The notes: generated by a model not told the origin, from the sequence alone. Shown: positions 24,843 to 32,801, counted from the stretch's first letter. The stretch is DNA of 64,000 nt from Victivallis lenta (GCF_009695545.1 NZ_VUNS01000002.1:1-64000), one strand, 5' to 3'. Numbers and translations: made by a program.

Positions 24843-26221
24843 TTCCGGTATGCCTTGTGTTCGCGGCGGCGGGCGCTGACTCCCTCTTCGCTGGTTCCGG
24901 CGCTGACCAGCTCATACAGCAGCGCCTGTTCCTTGCCGGGAGCCGGACGCAGGATGCGGCCCAGCCGCTGCACATGCTCCCGGACGCTCGCCGAACCGGA
25001 GAGAATGATCCCGACCGCCACGGCCGGAACGTCAACACCTTCATTCAGCACCTTGCTCGTCACAAGCACGGTATAGGTTCCGGCGCGGAACAGATCGAGG
25101 AACTCCTTGCGCTCGCCCGGCTTCGTCCGGTGGGTGATCACAGGCCAGCAGAAGCGGCGCCCGAGGTCGTAAGCGGCCGCATTGTCGGCGGTGAAGATGA
25201 TGATCCGCTCCCCGGCGTGGCGGTTCACGATCTCCCAGACCATGCGGATCTTCGCCTCCCCGCCGCGCGCGATGCGGCGCTGTTCGAGAAAGGCGCGGAA
25301 CACATCGCGGCCGCCCGGCAGCCGGGCGCAGAGCCCGAGGAACCGGCCCCACTCCGATTTGAAACGGAAATTCAACCGGTTCGCGGCCAGAAAATCGGTA
25401 TAGATTCTGCGGTTGCGCTCATACGCCTCCGCCTCGTCCGGGTCGAGTTCCACCGGCACCGGAATCGTCCGGTAACGGGAGAGCACCTTGCCCTCAAGGT
25501 CGCCGATCTCGATCCGGCAGACGATCGGGCCGAGCAGGTCCTCCAGCACGGCGGCGCGATCGTCCGGCAATTCGGGCGTTGCCGACAATCCGAGCCGGTA
25601 CGGTGCGATCGACATGGCGGCGGCCAGACGTGTTTCGGGACCCGGCAGATGGTGGCATTCGTCCGCCACCAGCAGCGCGAAACGGCCGCCGATGAACTCC
25701 ATGTTCAGCACAGCCGAATCATAAGTGCTGACGGTCAGTTCGCGAATCGTGTGCTCCCCTCCCCCGAGCATGCCGATTTCACGCTGAAAGAAGTGTTCGA
25801 GCACGCCGACCCACTGCCCGAGCAGATCGAGCGTCGGCACGAGATAGATCGCCGGACGCTTCAGGTATGCGGTGGCCATGACGGCCAGCACGGTCTTGCC
25901 GCTGCCGGTCGGCAGCGCGGCCACGCCCCGGTAGAGCCCGGAACGCCAGGCGTTGAACGCCGTCGTCTGGTGAGGGCGCGGGACAAGCTCGACGGCGAGC
26001 GAAAGATCTTCGATGGGAGCAAAGGCGCGGGCCCGGTCGTCGATCTCGATGCCGGACTCCTGAAAAGCGATGACGATCGGGGCGTAATCGCAGCCTCTGC
26101 CGCGGAAATTCCGGGTTCTGTCATCATAACGGAAAAGCCGGAGCAACTTATCCGGCAAAGCATCGCGGCTGACGCCGGAGAGCGCCAGGGTTCCGGCTTC
26201 GAACGAAAGGACCGGCTTCAT
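24839..26221 (-). CDS. Superfamily 2 helicase, XPB/ERCC3-like
   Basis: A 460-residue DEAD/DEAH helicase. ALPTGSGKT is Walker A, VADECHH is motif II, GLSATPE motif III, VTSKVLNEGVDVP and QRLGRILRP motifs V and VI. The N-terminal 80 residues lack the usual DRD of archaeal XPB but the core follows the XPB/SSL2 layout (RPHQTTAFNAW as Q-like motif). Such stand-alone bacterial helicases are poorly studied and are linked to DNA repair. The upstream stop and the ATG share one base (TGATG), and its stop overlaps the U32 gene, so all three genes of this operon are translationally coupled. GTG 26224 is an alternative start. Confidence 0.82.
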   Translation of the reverse strand: MKPVLSFEAGTLALSGVSRDALPDKLLRLFRYDDRTRNFRGRGCDYAPIVIAFQESGIEIDDRARAFAPIEDLSLAVELVPRPHQTTAFNAWRSGLYRGVAALPTGSGKTVLAVMATAYLKRPAIYLVPTLDLLGQWVGVLEHFFQREIGMLGGGEHTIRELTVSTYDSAVLNMEFIGGRFALLVADECHHLPGPETRLAAAMSIAPYRLGLSATPELPDDRAAVLEDLLGPIVCRIEIGDLEGKVLSRYRTIPVPVELDPDEAEAYERNRRIYTDFLAANRLNFRFKSEWGRFLGLCARLPGGRDVFRAFLEQRRIARGGEAKIRMVWEIVNRHAGERIIIFTADNAAAYDLGRRFCWPVITHRTKPGERKEFLDLFRAGTYTVLVTSKVLNEGVDVPAVAVGIILSGSASVREHVQRLGRILRPAPGKEQALLYELVSAGTSEEGVSARRREHKAYRK

Positions 26222-26499
26222 CACAGCTTCTGCGGACGGAACGACCCGATCGCCCAGACGACCAGAAACACCGTAATTGCGATGATCGCCGCAGTCCAGC
26301 CGTACTGCGCCAGCCGCCGGCCGAAATGCTCCAGGCGGCCGCAGACCAGAAGGAACAGCACGATCAGGATTCCGACGGCGACGCCGGCGGTGAGCCCCCA
26401 GCGCCGCCCCTTCTTCCAGTCGGGATAGTCCGGGATATCCACCGCCTCGACCTGCCGGAGCAACTCCTTCAGCCGGGGATCGTCTTCCGGGTCACGCAT
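26221..26499 (-). CDS. Small two-helix membrane protein, unknown function
   Basis: A 92-residue protein with a charged N-terminal 33 residues (PEDDPRLKELLRQVEAVDIP) followed by two hydrophobic helices, TAGVAVGILIVLFLLVCG and AAIIAITVFLVVWAIG. The linker is basic, so the N-terminus is probably cytoplasmic. I recognise no family. An AGGAG stands 10 bases before the ATG. It heads the coupled helicase-U32 peptidase operon. Confidence 0.65.
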   Translation of the reverse strand: MRDPEDDPRLKELLRQVEAVDIPDYPDWKKGRRWGLTAGVAVGILIVLFLLVCGRLEHFGRRLAQYGWTAAIIAITVFLVVWAIGSFRPQKL

Positions 26500-26522
26500 T
26501 CAAGCCGCTCTCCTTCCTGTTC

Positions 26523-26554
26523 TCCGGCCGGAAGACGGAACTCCTCCGGCCGGA
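26523..26554. repeat. Two copies of palindrome TCCGGCCGGA forming a hairpin
   Basis: TCCGGCCGGA occurs at 26523-26532 and 26545-26554. Each copy is self-complementary and together they can form a 10-bp stem with a 12-base loop. It lies directly after the repeat-protein gene in its direction of transcription, where it may act as a 3'-end structure. No T-run follows. Confidence 0.45.
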
Positions 26555-26562
26555 CGGGTCGA

Positions 26563-27297
26563 TCAGAAGTTGAAGTTCAGGATCGGGAATACCGGAATCC
26601 ACGCATCCTTGCTGTAATTGATGAATCCGAACTGCATTCCCTTGCCGTCCGTCATATTGAAGAGGCCGAGCTGCAGCGAGCCGCCCTTTTCTCCGGCCAT
26701 GTTCACAAAGCCGCACTGGATGCCGGTGAACGGACCGTCGGCAATGCTGACCGCGCCGGCCTGGAAGCCGGTGAAGCCCTTCGACAGCGCGAGCGCGAGA
26801 CCGCCCTGAATGCCGGTGAAGTTCCCGGCCTGCGAAATCAGCGCGAACTGGGCGCCCTGCACATCACCGGCCAGCGCATACGGCCCGGTCGCCTGAAGAC
26901 CGTTCAGGGAGCCGGTATTCAGGGTCGTCACGAACGCGGCCTGAACGCCGTTCAGGTCCTTGCTCTTGACGATGACCCAGCTGGCCTGCGCGCCGTTGAT
27001 CGTGTCGGTGCCCGAATAGACCCACGACACCTCCAGACCGTAGACGGAACCGATGCCACCGGAGGCGACCCAGCCGGTCTTGAGGCCGAAAACATTCGAA
27101 TTCCAGGTCGAATTCGGCACGTTCGGCAGGAAAACGAGCTGGAAAATCGTCCATTTGTCCAGCGGCTGCGGGACATCCGGATCATTGTAATAGAGTTCCT
27201 TCGCCTGAACGCGCGGTTCCGGAACCGGAGCCGCCGCGGCGGAGAACATCCCGACGGTGCAGCCGAGCATCAATGCGGACAACAGATATTTTTTCAT
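26563..27297 (-). CDS. Secreted LA_2272-type surface repeat protein
   Basis: A 244-residue exported protein. A classical signal peptide (MKKYLLSALMLGCTVGMFS, cleavage near AAAA at 20-24) precedes a mature part built from about eight short repeats of the form G-hydrophobic-Q-x-G/A (LNGVQAAF, LNGLQATG, VQGAQFAL, FTGIQGGL, FTGFQAGA, FTGIQCGF, LQLGLFN, MQFGFIN). This pattern is that of LA_2272 surface repeats known from Leptospira and others, probably a beta-solenoid. It ends in ILNFNF, an aromatic C-terminus as in outer-membrane proteins. AGGAG lies 9 bases before the ATG. It forms a tandem pair with the next gene. Function is unknown. Confidence 0.72.
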   Translation of the reverse strand: MKKYLLSALMLGCTVGMFSAAAAPVPEPRVQAKELYYNDPDVPQPLDKWTIFQLVFLPNVPNSTWNSNVFGLKTGWVASGGIGSVYGLEVSWVYSGTDTINGAQASWVIVKSKDLNGVQAAFVTTLNTGSLNGLQATGPYALAGDVQGAQFALISQAGNFTGIQGGLALALSKGFTGFQAGAVSIADGPFTGIQCGFVNMAGEKGGSLQLGLFNMTDGKGMQFGFINYSKDAWIPVFPILNFNF

Positions 27298-27324
27298 GAT
27301 GGTTTACTCCTCTTTCGTAACGCT

Positions 27325-27822
27325 TCAGAAATTGAAATTGACGATCGGCAGACAGAAGACCGGGCCGTTCTCGATGAAATTCAGGAGACCGATCTGGAAC
27401 GTCTCGTCATCGGCGAAGTTCACGATTCCGAGCTGAAGCCCGCAGACCTTGACCGACATGTTGACCAGTGAGAACTGAATGCCGGTCACCTCCTGCGCAT
27501 CGCAGGCGATGAGGCTGCACTGCAGACCGTTCACTTCGTCGGTGCCGGCCCAGAGCACCGATGCCTCGACGCCGTAGACCGGAGCTTCGCCCGCGCTGAC
27601 CGGGGCGCCGACCTTGACGCCGTTGGTCTGCATATACCCGGCGTCGGTCGGGACGCCCGGAAAGAACTGCAGATTGATGAACGTCCACGGGTAGACCGGC
27701 GGCGGCAGCGTGTAAGCCTTGACCGGCTCAGCCTTGACGGCTTCCGCCGGAGCCGCCGGTTCGGCCGCCGCCGCGCCGAACGCCAGCAGCGCGAACATCG
27801 ACATCAGAAAAAAATTTTTCAT
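27325..27822 (-). CDS. Secreted LA_2272-type repeat protein, shorter paralogue
   Basis: A 165-residue exported protein. A signal peptide (MKNFFLMSMFALLAFGAAAA) is followed by an Ala/Pro/Glu-rich linker (AEPAAPAEAVKAEPVKA). PPPVYPWTFINLQFFPGVPT parallels the QPLDKWTIFQLVFLPNVPN region of the neighbouring protein. Four or so repeats follow (VNGLQCSL, VTGIQFSL, VCGLQLGI, FQIGLLN) and the C-terminus is PIVNFNF. It is clearly a paralogue of the downstream gene. ATG 27822 has AGGAGGAG about 7 bases before it; the frame extends upstream without a good start. Function is unknown; surface location is likely. Confidence 0.72.
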   Translation of the reverse strand: MKNFFLMSMFALLAFGAAAAEPAAPAEAVKAEPVKAYTLPPPVYPWTFINLQFFPGVPTDAGYMQTNGVKVGAPVSAGEAPVYGVEASVLWAGTDEVNGLQCSLIACDAQEVTGIQFSLVNMSVKVCGLQLGIVNFADDETFQIGLLNFIENGPVFCLPIVNFNF

Positions 27823-27857
27823 ACTCTCTTCTCCTCCTGTTTTAGTTAAAGGATGGG

Positions 27858-28835
27858 TTAATATAAGCCGATATCTCCGAGATTGCAAGCAGAAAGATCC
27901 GCGGGGAGCGGAGATTCCGCGACGACGGTCTCTCCGGAAAGCGGATGGCGCAGCTCAAGACGGGCCGAATGCAGCGCCTGGCGCGGCAGCACGAGCCTGG
28001 CCCGGTCTTCGTCCGTAATGGCGTTGGAACGGATCTTCAGATAGATCGAGTCGTCCGGCCCGTACAACTTGTCTCCCAGCAGCGGAAACCCGAGCGAGAA
28101 CAGCGTGGCGCGAATCTGGTGGAGCCGCCCGGTTTCGGGAACGGCCCGCACCATGCTGAACTTCCGGCCCGGCTTCTCCGGGCAGAGAAGCGTCCTTGCC
28201 GACTCGATCTCCACAGCTCCGGCGGGAGGACGTTCCCCGGCGACGAACCGGCGCTTCTTGCGGACCGGGCTCGCCGTATCCCGCACCAGAAAGCCGTACG
28301 CCTCGACCGGCTCCGGGAAGGAGCCGAAAACAAGCGCGAGATACTCCTTCCGGACCGGCCAGGAGGGTTTGCCGAGCTTCGCCGCGACCTTCGGGTTCTT
28401 CGCGGCGATCAGCAGCCCGGAGGTTTCGCGGTCAAGCCGGTTCACCAGATGGATTTTCCCGTAAACCGAACACAGCATATGCCAGAGCGTATGCCGGAAG
28501 AACGGGCCGGAAGGGTGCACGCAAAGGTTGCCGGGCTTATCCACGATCAGAAGCTCGTCGTCCTCGTAAGCGATCCGGTACGACAGCTCGGCTTCCGGCT
28601 CCGGAAGGTCCCCCGGAAAATATTCGAGCCTGTCGTGCAGCGCGAGAATCCGCTCCGGCTCCGCCGGAAGGTCGTTGACCAGAATCTCGCGCCGCGCAAT
28701 GCGCTCGCGCCACTCGTCCGCGCTGCGGTAAGTGAAGCGCGCGGCCAGATAATCGTCGAGCCGCAGCCCGACGCCGCTCCAGTCGATCGAACTGCGGATG
28801 ACCCGACGGGTCAGATCCTCAAACTGATTTTTCAT
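27858..28835 (-). CDS. RluA-family 23S rRNA / tRNA pseudouridine synthase
   Basis: A 325-residue RluA-type pseudouridine synthase. An S4-like RNA-binding domain spans about 20-75 (GLRLDDYLAARF, REILVND). The catalytic motif is VNRLDRETSGLL with D135; the usual His of HRLD is Asn here, a change seen in some members. ETGRLHQIRATLFSLGFPLLGDKLYG is the other conserved block. The frame is open far upstream, but a promoter at 28923-28951 sets transcription start after the longer starts, so ATG 28835 is chosen. The modified position cannot be predicted. Confidence 0.85.
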   Translation of the reverse strand: MKNQFEDLTRRVIRSSIDWSGVGLRLDDYLAARFTYRSADEWRERIARREILVNDLPAEPERILALHDRLEYFPGDLPEPEAELSYRIAYEDDELLIVDKPGNLCVHPSGPFFRHTLWHMLCSVYGKIHLVNRLDRETSGLLIAAKNPKVAAKLGKPSWPVRKEYLALVFGSFPEPVEAYGFLVRDTASPVRKKRRFVAGERPPAGAVEIESARTLLCPEKPGRKFSMVRAVPETGRLHQIRATLFSLGFPLLGDKLYGPDDSIYLKIRSNAITDEDRARLVLPRQALHSARLELRHPLSGETVVAESPLPADLSACNLGDIGLY

Positions 28836-28922
28836 CTTCCCTGCGCTCCCTGCCGGACGGCGCCGCGGCGGTCCGGCACACGTTTTCTTCAGAAAAATAT
28901 GGATTTCCGCGTCGCTTTGCTT

Positions 28923-28951
28923 ACTATACACCCTCGCCCCCCGCCGGTCAA
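28923..28951 (-). promoter_or_regulatory. Sigma70-type promoter for the pseudouridine synthase gene
   Basis: On the minus strand TTGACC (28951-28946), 17 bases, TATAGT (28928-28923). The start would fall near 28916, giving an 80-base leader to ATG 28835. The rest of the 376-base gap up to nrdD (28952-29136) is AT-rich and shows no gene. Confidence 0.7.
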
Positions 28952-29136
28952 CTCCGGAAAGCAAAATGAATTTCCGCATTTTTAACCGGCCGGTTATTCC
29001 CTTAAAAACGAAAATTCCCGCAAACGCTTTGCACATCCAATACTTACGGAATTCGAGCCGTTCCGGGAGCCCGTTTTCCGGAAAAGTCAAGCATTTTTCA
29101 GGAAAAATATTTTCAAGAATAGCTATCAAAATCACT

Positions 29137-29165
29137 TGAAAGACACTATCCATAGTGATATCTTA
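29137..29165 (+). promoter_or_regulatory. nrdD promoter
   Basis: TTGAAA (29137-29142), 17 bases, TATCTT (29160-29165). The spacer consists almost exactly of the first NrdR-like box. Predicted start near 29172 leaves a 40-base leader with GAGGAGG before ATG 29212. Confidence 0.7.
29144..29159 (+). promoter_or_regulatory. NrdR-like box 1
   Basis: ACACTATCCATAGTGA matches the NrdR-box pattern ACACWATATATWGTGT at 13 of 16 positions and is nearly symmetrical. It sits between -35 and -10 of the nrdD promoter, a position suited to repression by the ATP-cone regulator NrdR, whose gene is not in the window. Confidence 0.65.
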
Positions 29166-29174
29166 TGGGGACAA

Positions 29175-29190
29175 CACAAGATATAGATAA
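29175..29190 (+). promoter_or_regulatory. NrdR-like box 2
   Basis: ACACAAGATATAGATA agrees with the NrdR pattern at 12 of 16 positions. It begins exactly 31 bp after box 1, three helical turns, the usual arrangement of paired NrdR boxes. It covers the predicted transcription start region. Confidence 0.55.
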
Positions 29191-29211
29191 CCATTTTGAG
29201 GAGGAGCCACC

Positions 29212-31545
29212 ATGCTGAAAAATATCGTAAAACGCGACGGACGAATCGCTTTGTACGACGAATCAAAGATCGCCGGCGCAATTTTAAAGGCGATGGCCGC
29301 ATCGAGCGAAGGCAATCCCGCCGATGCGCCGCGGATCGCCGAAGAGGTCGGCCGGGTCATCGAAGAACGGCTCTCCGACCGGATTCCGCAGGTGGAGGAG
29401 ATTCAGGATGCGGTGGAAGTCGCCCTGATGCGCAACGGTTACGAATCGGTCGCCAAGCAGTACATTCTTTACCGCGCCGGGCGCACCCGCACCCGCGAGA
29501 TGAAAACCGGGCTCATGAAGATTTACGACGAGCTGACCAACGCCTCCGCCAACGCCTCGGACATGAAGCGCGACAATGCGAACATCGACGGCGACACCGC
29601 GATGGGCGTCATGCTCAAATACGGCTGCGAAGGCGCCAAGGACTACTATGAGAAGTACCTGCTGACTCCGGAGCAGGCTCAGGCTCACCGCTCCGGCGAC
29701 ATCCACATCCATGATTTCGATTTCTACGCCCTGACCACGACCTGCTGCCAGATCGATTTGCTGAAACTGTTCAAGGGCGGCTTCTCGACCGGTCACGGCT
29801 TTCTGCGCGAACCGAACGACATTCAGAGCTACTCGGCGCTGGCCTGCATCGCCATTCAGTCCAACCAGAACGACCAGCACGGCGGGCAGTCGATCGTGAA
29901 TTTCGACTACGGCCTCGCCCCGGGCGTGGCGAAAAGCTACCGGAAGTTCTATCTCATGAACCTCTTCAAGGCGGCGCAGATCCTCGCCCCCGAGAAGGAG
30001 CTCAAGCTCGAGGACTTCAAGAAAATGGCCGCCGCAATCAGGGAAGAGAGCGATTTCGGCCCGCAGCTCGGCGGCAACCGCGACTATGAGGAACGCGAAC
30101 TCGCGCGGCTGACCGAAATGCTCGGCAGCGGCGAACGCGCGGCAAAGGCGCAGGAGTTCGCGCTGCGCGATTCCGAGCCCGAAACCGACAAGGCGACCTA
30201 TCAGGCGATGGAGGCGCTGATCCACAATCTGAATACGATGCACTCCCGCGCCGGCGCCCAGACGCCGTTCAGTTCGATCAATTACGGCATGGACACCACG
30301 CCGGAGGGGCGCATGGTCATCAAGAACGTCCTGCTGGCCACCGAAGCCGGGCTCGGCCACGGCGAGACCCCGATCTTCCCGATCCACATTTTCCGGGTCA
30401 AGGAGGGAATCAACTACAATCCGGGCGAGCCGAACTACGACCTGTTCAAGCTTGCCTGCCGGGTCTCGGCGAAGCGGCTCTTCCCGAACTTCTCGTTCGT
30501 GGATGCTCCGTTCAACAAACAGTATTACAAGCCCGGCCACCCCGAAACGGAGATCGCCTACATGGGCTGCCGGACCCGCGTGATCGGCAACGTCTACGAT
30601 CCGGAGCGGCAGATTACGAACGGCCGCGGCAACCTCTCGTTCACGTCGATCAACCTGCCGCGCCTCGCGATCGAGGCGAAAGGCGACGAAAAGAAGTTCT
30701 TCGACAGCCTGTACGACATGATGCGCCTCGTGGTCGGCCAGCTGAACGACCGCTTCGAAATCCAGGCGCGGAAAAAGGTCCGCAACTTCCCGTTTCTGAT
30801 GGGCCAGGGTGTCTGGATCGACTCCGAGAAGCTCGGCATGGACGATGAAGTGCGCGAAGTGCTGAAGCACGGCACGCTTTCGATCGGCTTCATCGGGCTG
30901 GCCGAAGCGCTGACCGCTCTCTACGGCCATCATCACGGCGAAAGCGACGAAATGCAGGCCAAGGGACTCGAGATCATCGGGAAAATGCGCAAGTTCGTCG
31001 ACGACCTGTCGGCGCAGACCGGCATGAACTACACGCTGCTGGCGACGCCGGCCGAGGGGCTCTCGGGCCGCTTCATCCGGATCGACCGCAAGAAGTACGG
31101 CGAGATCAAGGGCGTGACCGACAAGGAGTATTACACGAACAGCTTCCACATTCCGGTCTGGTACAAGATTTCGGCGTTCGACAAGATCCGCAAGGAGGCG
31201 CCGTACCACGCGCTGACCAACGCCGGGCACATCTCGTATGTGGAACTCGACGGCGACACGGCGGAAAACCTCGAGGCGTTCGAAGCGATCGTCCGCGCCA
31301 TGCACGATGCCGGAATCGGCTACGGCTCGATCAACCATCCGGTCGACCGCGACCCGGTCTGCGGCTACAACGGCATCATCGGCGAAACCTGTCCGAAGTG
31401 TCACCGCCACGAGGAGCCGGGCATGCCGAAATTCGAGCGGATCCGCCGGATCACCGGCTATCTGGTCGGAACGCTCGAACGCTTCAACAACGCGAAACAG
31501 GCGGAGGAGCGCTCCCGCGTCAAGCACGGAGTGGGCTTCAATTGA
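29212..31545 (+). CDS. nrdD: Anaerobic (class III) ribonucleoside-triphosphate reductase
   Basis: A 777-residue glycyl-radical enzyme reducing NTPs to dNTPs without oxygen. Residues 1-95 are an ATP-cone (KNIVKRDGRIALYDESKIAGAI in part) for allosteric control. The barrel includes DIHIHDFDFYAL, TTTCCQIDLLKLF and HGGQSIVNFDYG. The radical site is RITGYLVG with G749 near the C-terminus. The zinc site before it has only three clear cysteines (C717, C727, C730); the position of the first ligand holds Asp714, so H731 or D714 may replace it. A GAGGAGG precedes the ATG. nrdG follows by one base. Regulation by NrdR is suggested by two boxes in the promoter. Confidence 0.93.
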   Translation: MLKNIVKRDGRIALYDESKIAGAILKAMAASSEGNPADAPRIAEEVGRVIEERLSDRIPQVEEIQDAVEVALMRNGYESVAKQYILYRAGRTRTREMKTGLMKIYDELTNASANASDMKRDNANIDGDTAMGVMLKYGCEGAKDYYEKYLLTPEQAQAHRSGDIHIHDFDFYALTTTCCQIDLLKLFKGGFSTGHGFLREPNDIQSYSALACIAIQSNQNDQHGGQSIVNFDYGLAPGVAKSYRKFYLMNLFKAAQILAPEKELKLEDFKKMAAAIREESDFGPQLGGNRDYEERELARLTEMLGSGERAAKAQEFALRDSEPETDKATYQAMEALIHNLNTMHSRAGAQTPFSSINYGMDTTPEGRMVIKNVLLATEAGLGHGETPIFPIHIFRVKEGINYNPGEPNYDLFKLACRVSAKRLFPNFSFVDAPFNKQYYKPGHPETEIAYMGCRTRVIGNVYDPERQITNGRGNLSFTSINLPRLAIEAKGDEKKFFDSLYDMMRLVVGQLNDRFEIQARKKVRNFPFLMGQGVWIDSEKLGMDDEVREVLKHGTLSIGFIGLAEALTALYGHHHGESDEMQAKGLEIIGKMRKFVDDLSAQTGMNYTLLATPAEGLSGRFIRIDRKKYGEIKGVTDKEYYTNSFHIPVWYKISAFDKIRKEAPYHALTNAGHISYVELDGDTAENLEAFEAIVRAMHDAGIGYGSINHPVDRDPVCGYNGIIGETCPKCHRHEEPGMPKFERIRRITGYLVGTLERFNNAKQAEERSRVKHGVGFN

Positions 31546-31546
31546 A

Positions 31547-32161
31547 ATGACGCCGGAGGAGAAAATATTCCGCCCGTCGGAAGAGGAGCCGGAGGCCGCT
31601 GAAGCAGCCTCCGTTTTTTCCGCCGCGCCTCACGGCCGCTCCGGCCTCATCAACCTTGCCGGATTCGACGACGAGTCGATCACGAACGGCCCGGGGCTCC
31701 GCGCCGTGGTTTACGCGCAGGGGTGTCCGCACGGCTGCCCGGGCTGCCACAACCCGCAGACGCACGCCTTCGGGACCGGCCGGGACTGCACGCCCCGGGA
31801 GCTCTTCGAACGCATCCGCCGCAATCCGCTGGTGAGCGGCGTGACTTTTTCCGGCGGCGAGCCGCTTTCACAGCCCTCCGGCTTTGCGGAACTGGCGGCA
31901 CTGCTGAAGGAGACCGGCTACGAGATTGCGATCTACACCGGCTACCGGTTCGAGGAGCTGCTGAAGATGCGCAACCCGGCCGTCCGCCGGCTGCTTGAGC
32001 AGGCGGACGTCCTGGTCGACGGCCCGTACCGCGAGCGGGAACGCAACATTCTGCTGCGCTTCCGCGGCAGCGCGAACCAGCGCATCCTGAACCTCCCGGC
32101 CTCCCTCAAAGCCGGCCAGGCCATCCTGATGCCTCCCGGCCGCTGGCGCGAAAACGCATAA
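31547..32161 (+). CDS. nrdG: Anaerobic ribonucleotide reductase-activating radical SAM protein
   Basis: A 204-residue radical SAM activase. C60-x3-C64-x2-C67 (CPHGCPGCHN) binds the 4Fe-4S cluster and GVTFSGGEPLSQP binds S-adenosylmethionine. It installs the glycyl radical on NrdD, encoded one base upstream. ATG 31547 is preferred; the open frame extends into nrdD. The N-terminal 33 residues before INLAGFDDESITNGPG are acidic and longer than in most NrdG. The closing ILNLPASLKAGQAILMPP is the typical C-terminus. Confidence 0.92.
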   Translation: MTPEEKIFRPSEEEPEAAEAASVFSAAPHGRSGLINLAGFDDESITNGPGLRAVVYAQGCPHGCPGCHNPQTHAFGTGRDCTPRELFERIRRNPLVSGVTFSGGEPLSQPSGFAELAALLKETGYEIAIYTGYRFEELLKMRNPAVRRLLEQADVLVDGPYRERERNILLRFRGSANQRILNLPASLKAGQAILMPPGRWRENA

Positions 32162-32187
32162 CCGTTAATCGGCTTCTCTCTCCCTGA

Positions 32188-32798
32188 ATCGAGAAGGAGG
32201 GAAATTTGAGTGATGCTCAAATTTCCCTCCTCTCACACCACCGGACGTACGGTTCCGTATCCGGCGGTTCCGAAGTTCCATCGTCTTTGCTGTAAATGCT
32301 GTGTTGTTTGATGCACCATAGATACCCCCATACCTGCCGGGCATGTCTCTTTCGACGGCTTCAGGAATCCTCACCTGAATTTCTGCTTCCCCACAACTTC
32401 GAAAATACAGTCTTGATTTTCCTTCAGCTCGGTCCTTTGTGCATTGCCACACTACTATGACCTCTGCTGACTTCTGCGCCCTCATCACACGACATCACTG
32501 CCGCATTAGCCTAAGCTAGAGCGCAGATCTCCCCAAACAATGCGCACGACTTTCACATTTATGCCCGTCCGATCTACATGAAACGTTTCCGGACAGGTTT
32601 CGGACTTTGATGATTGTGGCCATCTCATCCATGTCTCATGCCTATTATCGGCTTCCTGTTCGTCGGGCCAATGCTTTGCTATGGACTTCCTTCAGATTCC
32701 GGCTCGCGGCGGACACCCTTACCCAGTCGCTGTAGCCTTCTCCCTGTTGGGCGGCTTCGGAACTTTCACCCGTTAGTCGTGCGCCCTGCCGGGCACAC
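32188..32798 (-). ncRNA. Group IIC (bacterial class C) intron ribozyme without intron-encoded protein
   Basis: On the minus strand the element begins GTGTGCCCGGCAGGGCGCAC at 32798, the typical IIC 5' end. It then shows the class C core landmarks GGGTGAAAGTTCCGAAG, GGGTGTCCGCC, GGAATCTGAAGGAAG and CAGAAGTCAGCAGAGGTCAT, in the order known from the Oceanobacillus iheyensis intron. Domain V lies at about 32229-32271 and contains AACCGCC, TACGGAACCGTA and GGTGGTGTGAGAGG. Domain VI is a 15-bp perfect hairpin (32196-32230), and the 3' end is CTCGAT at 32188. At 611 bases there is no reverse transcriptase; domain IV holds only a ~110-codon remnant frame. The insertion point is three bases after the T-run of the prepilin terminator hairpin, exactly the target type of this class. 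Confidence 0.88.
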
Positions 32799-32801
32799 CA
32801 C

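Noticed and set aside
22437-25076. An 879-codon open frame on the plus strand
   Set aside because: It is Arg/Pro/Gln-rich without domain pattern and lies opposite the U32 peptidase gene, which has clear motifs. A GC-rich shadow frame.
28836-29153. N-terminal extension of the pseudouridine synthase
   Set aside because: A good promoter at 28923-28951 places transcription start after these codons, and the S4-like domain begins shortly after ATG 28835.
29284-31527. A 747-codon open frame opposite nrdD
   Set aside because: Composition is Val/Asp/Arg-rich with no motifs, while the plus strand encodes a full NrdD.
32165-32488. A 107-codon minus-strand frame starting MMRAQKSAEVIVV
   Set aside because: It lies inside the group IIC intron and covers conserved ribozyme sequence (domains III-VI), so it is not an independent gene; at most a remnant of the intron protein's start.
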